Shown piece by piece: positions 6,185 to 6,633 of a stretch of DNA of 6,633 bases. Source of the DNA: an uncultured Sutterellaceae bacterium (GTDB lineage Bacteria > Pseudomonadota > Gammaproteobacteria > Burkholderiales > Burkholderiaceae_F). The position numbers and the translations under genes are program-made. The notes beneath the pieces were generated by a model. That model did not search any database, was not told where the DNA came from, and saw nothing but the letters and a program-made list of their open reading frames with translations. Each line of letters opens with the position of its first letter. Within the stretch, counting starts at the first letter, position 1. The stretch is from the NCBI GenBank assembly GCA_947253615.1, contig CAMYAA010000053.1:1-6633 (forward strand), read 5' to 3'.

Positions 6185-6189
6185 AAGGA
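6185..6189 (+). promoter_or_regulatory. Ribosome binding site that decides the ygfZ-like start
   Basis: AAGGA touches an ATG at 6190 with no spacer and stands 9 bases before a second in-frame ATG at 6199. The second is the workable start, so the protein probably begins MTALGTF and not MTVMTALGTF. Confidence 0.6.
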
Positions 6190-6198
6190 ATGACCGTT

Positions 6199-6582
6199 AT
6201 GACAGCTTTAGGCACGTTCACCTTGGATGAAGACATCGCTTGGCCTATGCCACCCGTTGACGGGGTGGCCTATTTGTCCACCTTGGGTGTCATCAAACTC
6301 ACCGGGAAAGATCGTGAATCGTTCTTACATCGCCAATTAACCAATGCCGTTGAAGGGATCGGCAATGCCGTGCGCTTGGCCGCCTGGTGCAATCCCCAGG
6401 GGCGCATGTTGGTGAACTTCACCCTCTACAGTCACGACGAAGCCCTCTACTTAATCGCCCCTCGTGCGTTGATCGAACGTGTCGTTAAACGCTTGCGCAT
6501 GTTTGTTTTACGCTCGGATGTGCAAATCGAATGGCTCGAAGGGGCCAATGTCTATGGCGTGATGGGCGAGGATGTCAAGGCC
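6199..6582 (+). CDS. ygfZ: YgfZ-like folate-binding / Fe-S cluster maintenance protein, 5' part only
   Basis: The first 128 codons of a member of the YgfZ/GcvT-like family, which helps repair or assemble Fe-S clusters and is thought to bind tetrahydrofolate. Recognisable blocks: YLSTLGVIKLTGKDRESFLHRQLTNAV (about 25-51), the typical entry into the GcvT-like fold, then AAWCNPQGRML (about 62-72) and ALYLIAPRALIERVVKRLRMFVLRSDVQIE (about 83-112). The family's hallmark with the conserved Cys (K-G-C-Y-x-G-Q-E) lies further on and is not in the window, so the name rests on the N-terminal part. The gene is cut by the adapter at 6583. The frame happens to continue 13 codons through the adapter to a TAG in the index, adding residues that are not part of the protein. 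It follows mltG on the same strand after 112 bases. Confidence 0.8.
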
Positions 6583-6633
6583 CTGTCTCTTATACACATC
6601 TCCGAGCCCACGAGACCGTACTAGACCTCGTAT
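6583..6633. other. Illumina Nextera adapter and index left at the contig end (artefact)
   Basis: Bases 6583-6601 are the 19-base Tn5 mosaic-end sequence, CTGTCTCTTATACACATCT. Bases 6602-6616 are CCGAGCCCACGAGAC, the Nextera read-2 side. Bases 6617-6624 are CGTACTAG, which I recall as index N702. Bases 6625-6633 are ACCTCGTAT, one mismatch (base 6626) from the P7-side ATCTCGTAT. The order and joins are those of the commercial adapter. This is untrimmed read-through built into the assembly; the genome stops at 6582. Confidence 0.98.

Noticed and set aside
6583..6601. Tn5-like transposon end suggesting a mobile element
   Set aside because: The mosaic end is followed directly by the Nextera adapter and index, so it comes from library preparation, not from a transposon in the genome.

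Overview
This is a 6.6 kb contig of chromosomal housekeeping DNA from a Gram-negative bacterium. The gene set (mltG, tmk, holB and a YgfZ-type protein side by side) and the large tyrosine recombinase with a non-catalytic N-terminal region suggest a proteobacterium. A betaproteobacterium of the Burkholderiales (Sutterella-like) is my best guess, but this is inference from gene content and not a match to a known genome. The extreme right end is not biological: the last 51 bases are an Illumina Nextera adapter with an index, so this is a draft or metagenome contig.

Layout from left to right. Bases 1-264 (minus) are the 5' part of a gene for a secreted protein of unknown function, cut by the contig edge. 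A divergent intergenic region of about 140 bases separates it from a 505-residue tyrosine recombinase (plus, 406-1923) with a complete catalytic set. A DUF1266-family protein (minus, 1994-2797) converges on the recombinase and ends at a strong rho-independent terminator, 1929-1964. Next comes the tmk-holB operon (minus, 4607-2959): thymidylate kinase and the clamp-loader delta' subunit, overlapping by 10 bases and closed by a second strong terminator, 2887-2928. Divergent from it are mltG (plus, 4791-6086), an inner-membrane lytic transglycosylase that sets glycan strand length, and the start of a ygfZ-like gene (plus, from 6199), which runs into the adapter at 6583.

Functionally, tmk makes dTDP for DNA synthesis and holB loads the sliding clamp, so their coupling joins nucleotide supply to replication. 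MltG acts in peptidoglycan assembly and YgfZ in Fe-S cluster maintenance. The mltG-tmk-holB neighbourhood is widely conserved, but here mltG is transcribed away from tmk, with about 180 bases of promoter and leader DNA between them.

I found no CRISPR array, insertion sequence, tRNA, rRNA, toxin-antitoxin pair or defence system, and nothing I would call a new biological system. The points most worth a second look are the adapter tail and the false protein end it creates, a nested inverted-repeat leader with a GNRA-type loop before tmk, the cysteine-containing N-terminal extension of MltG, the stand-alone recombinase, and the divergent mltG/tmk arrangement.
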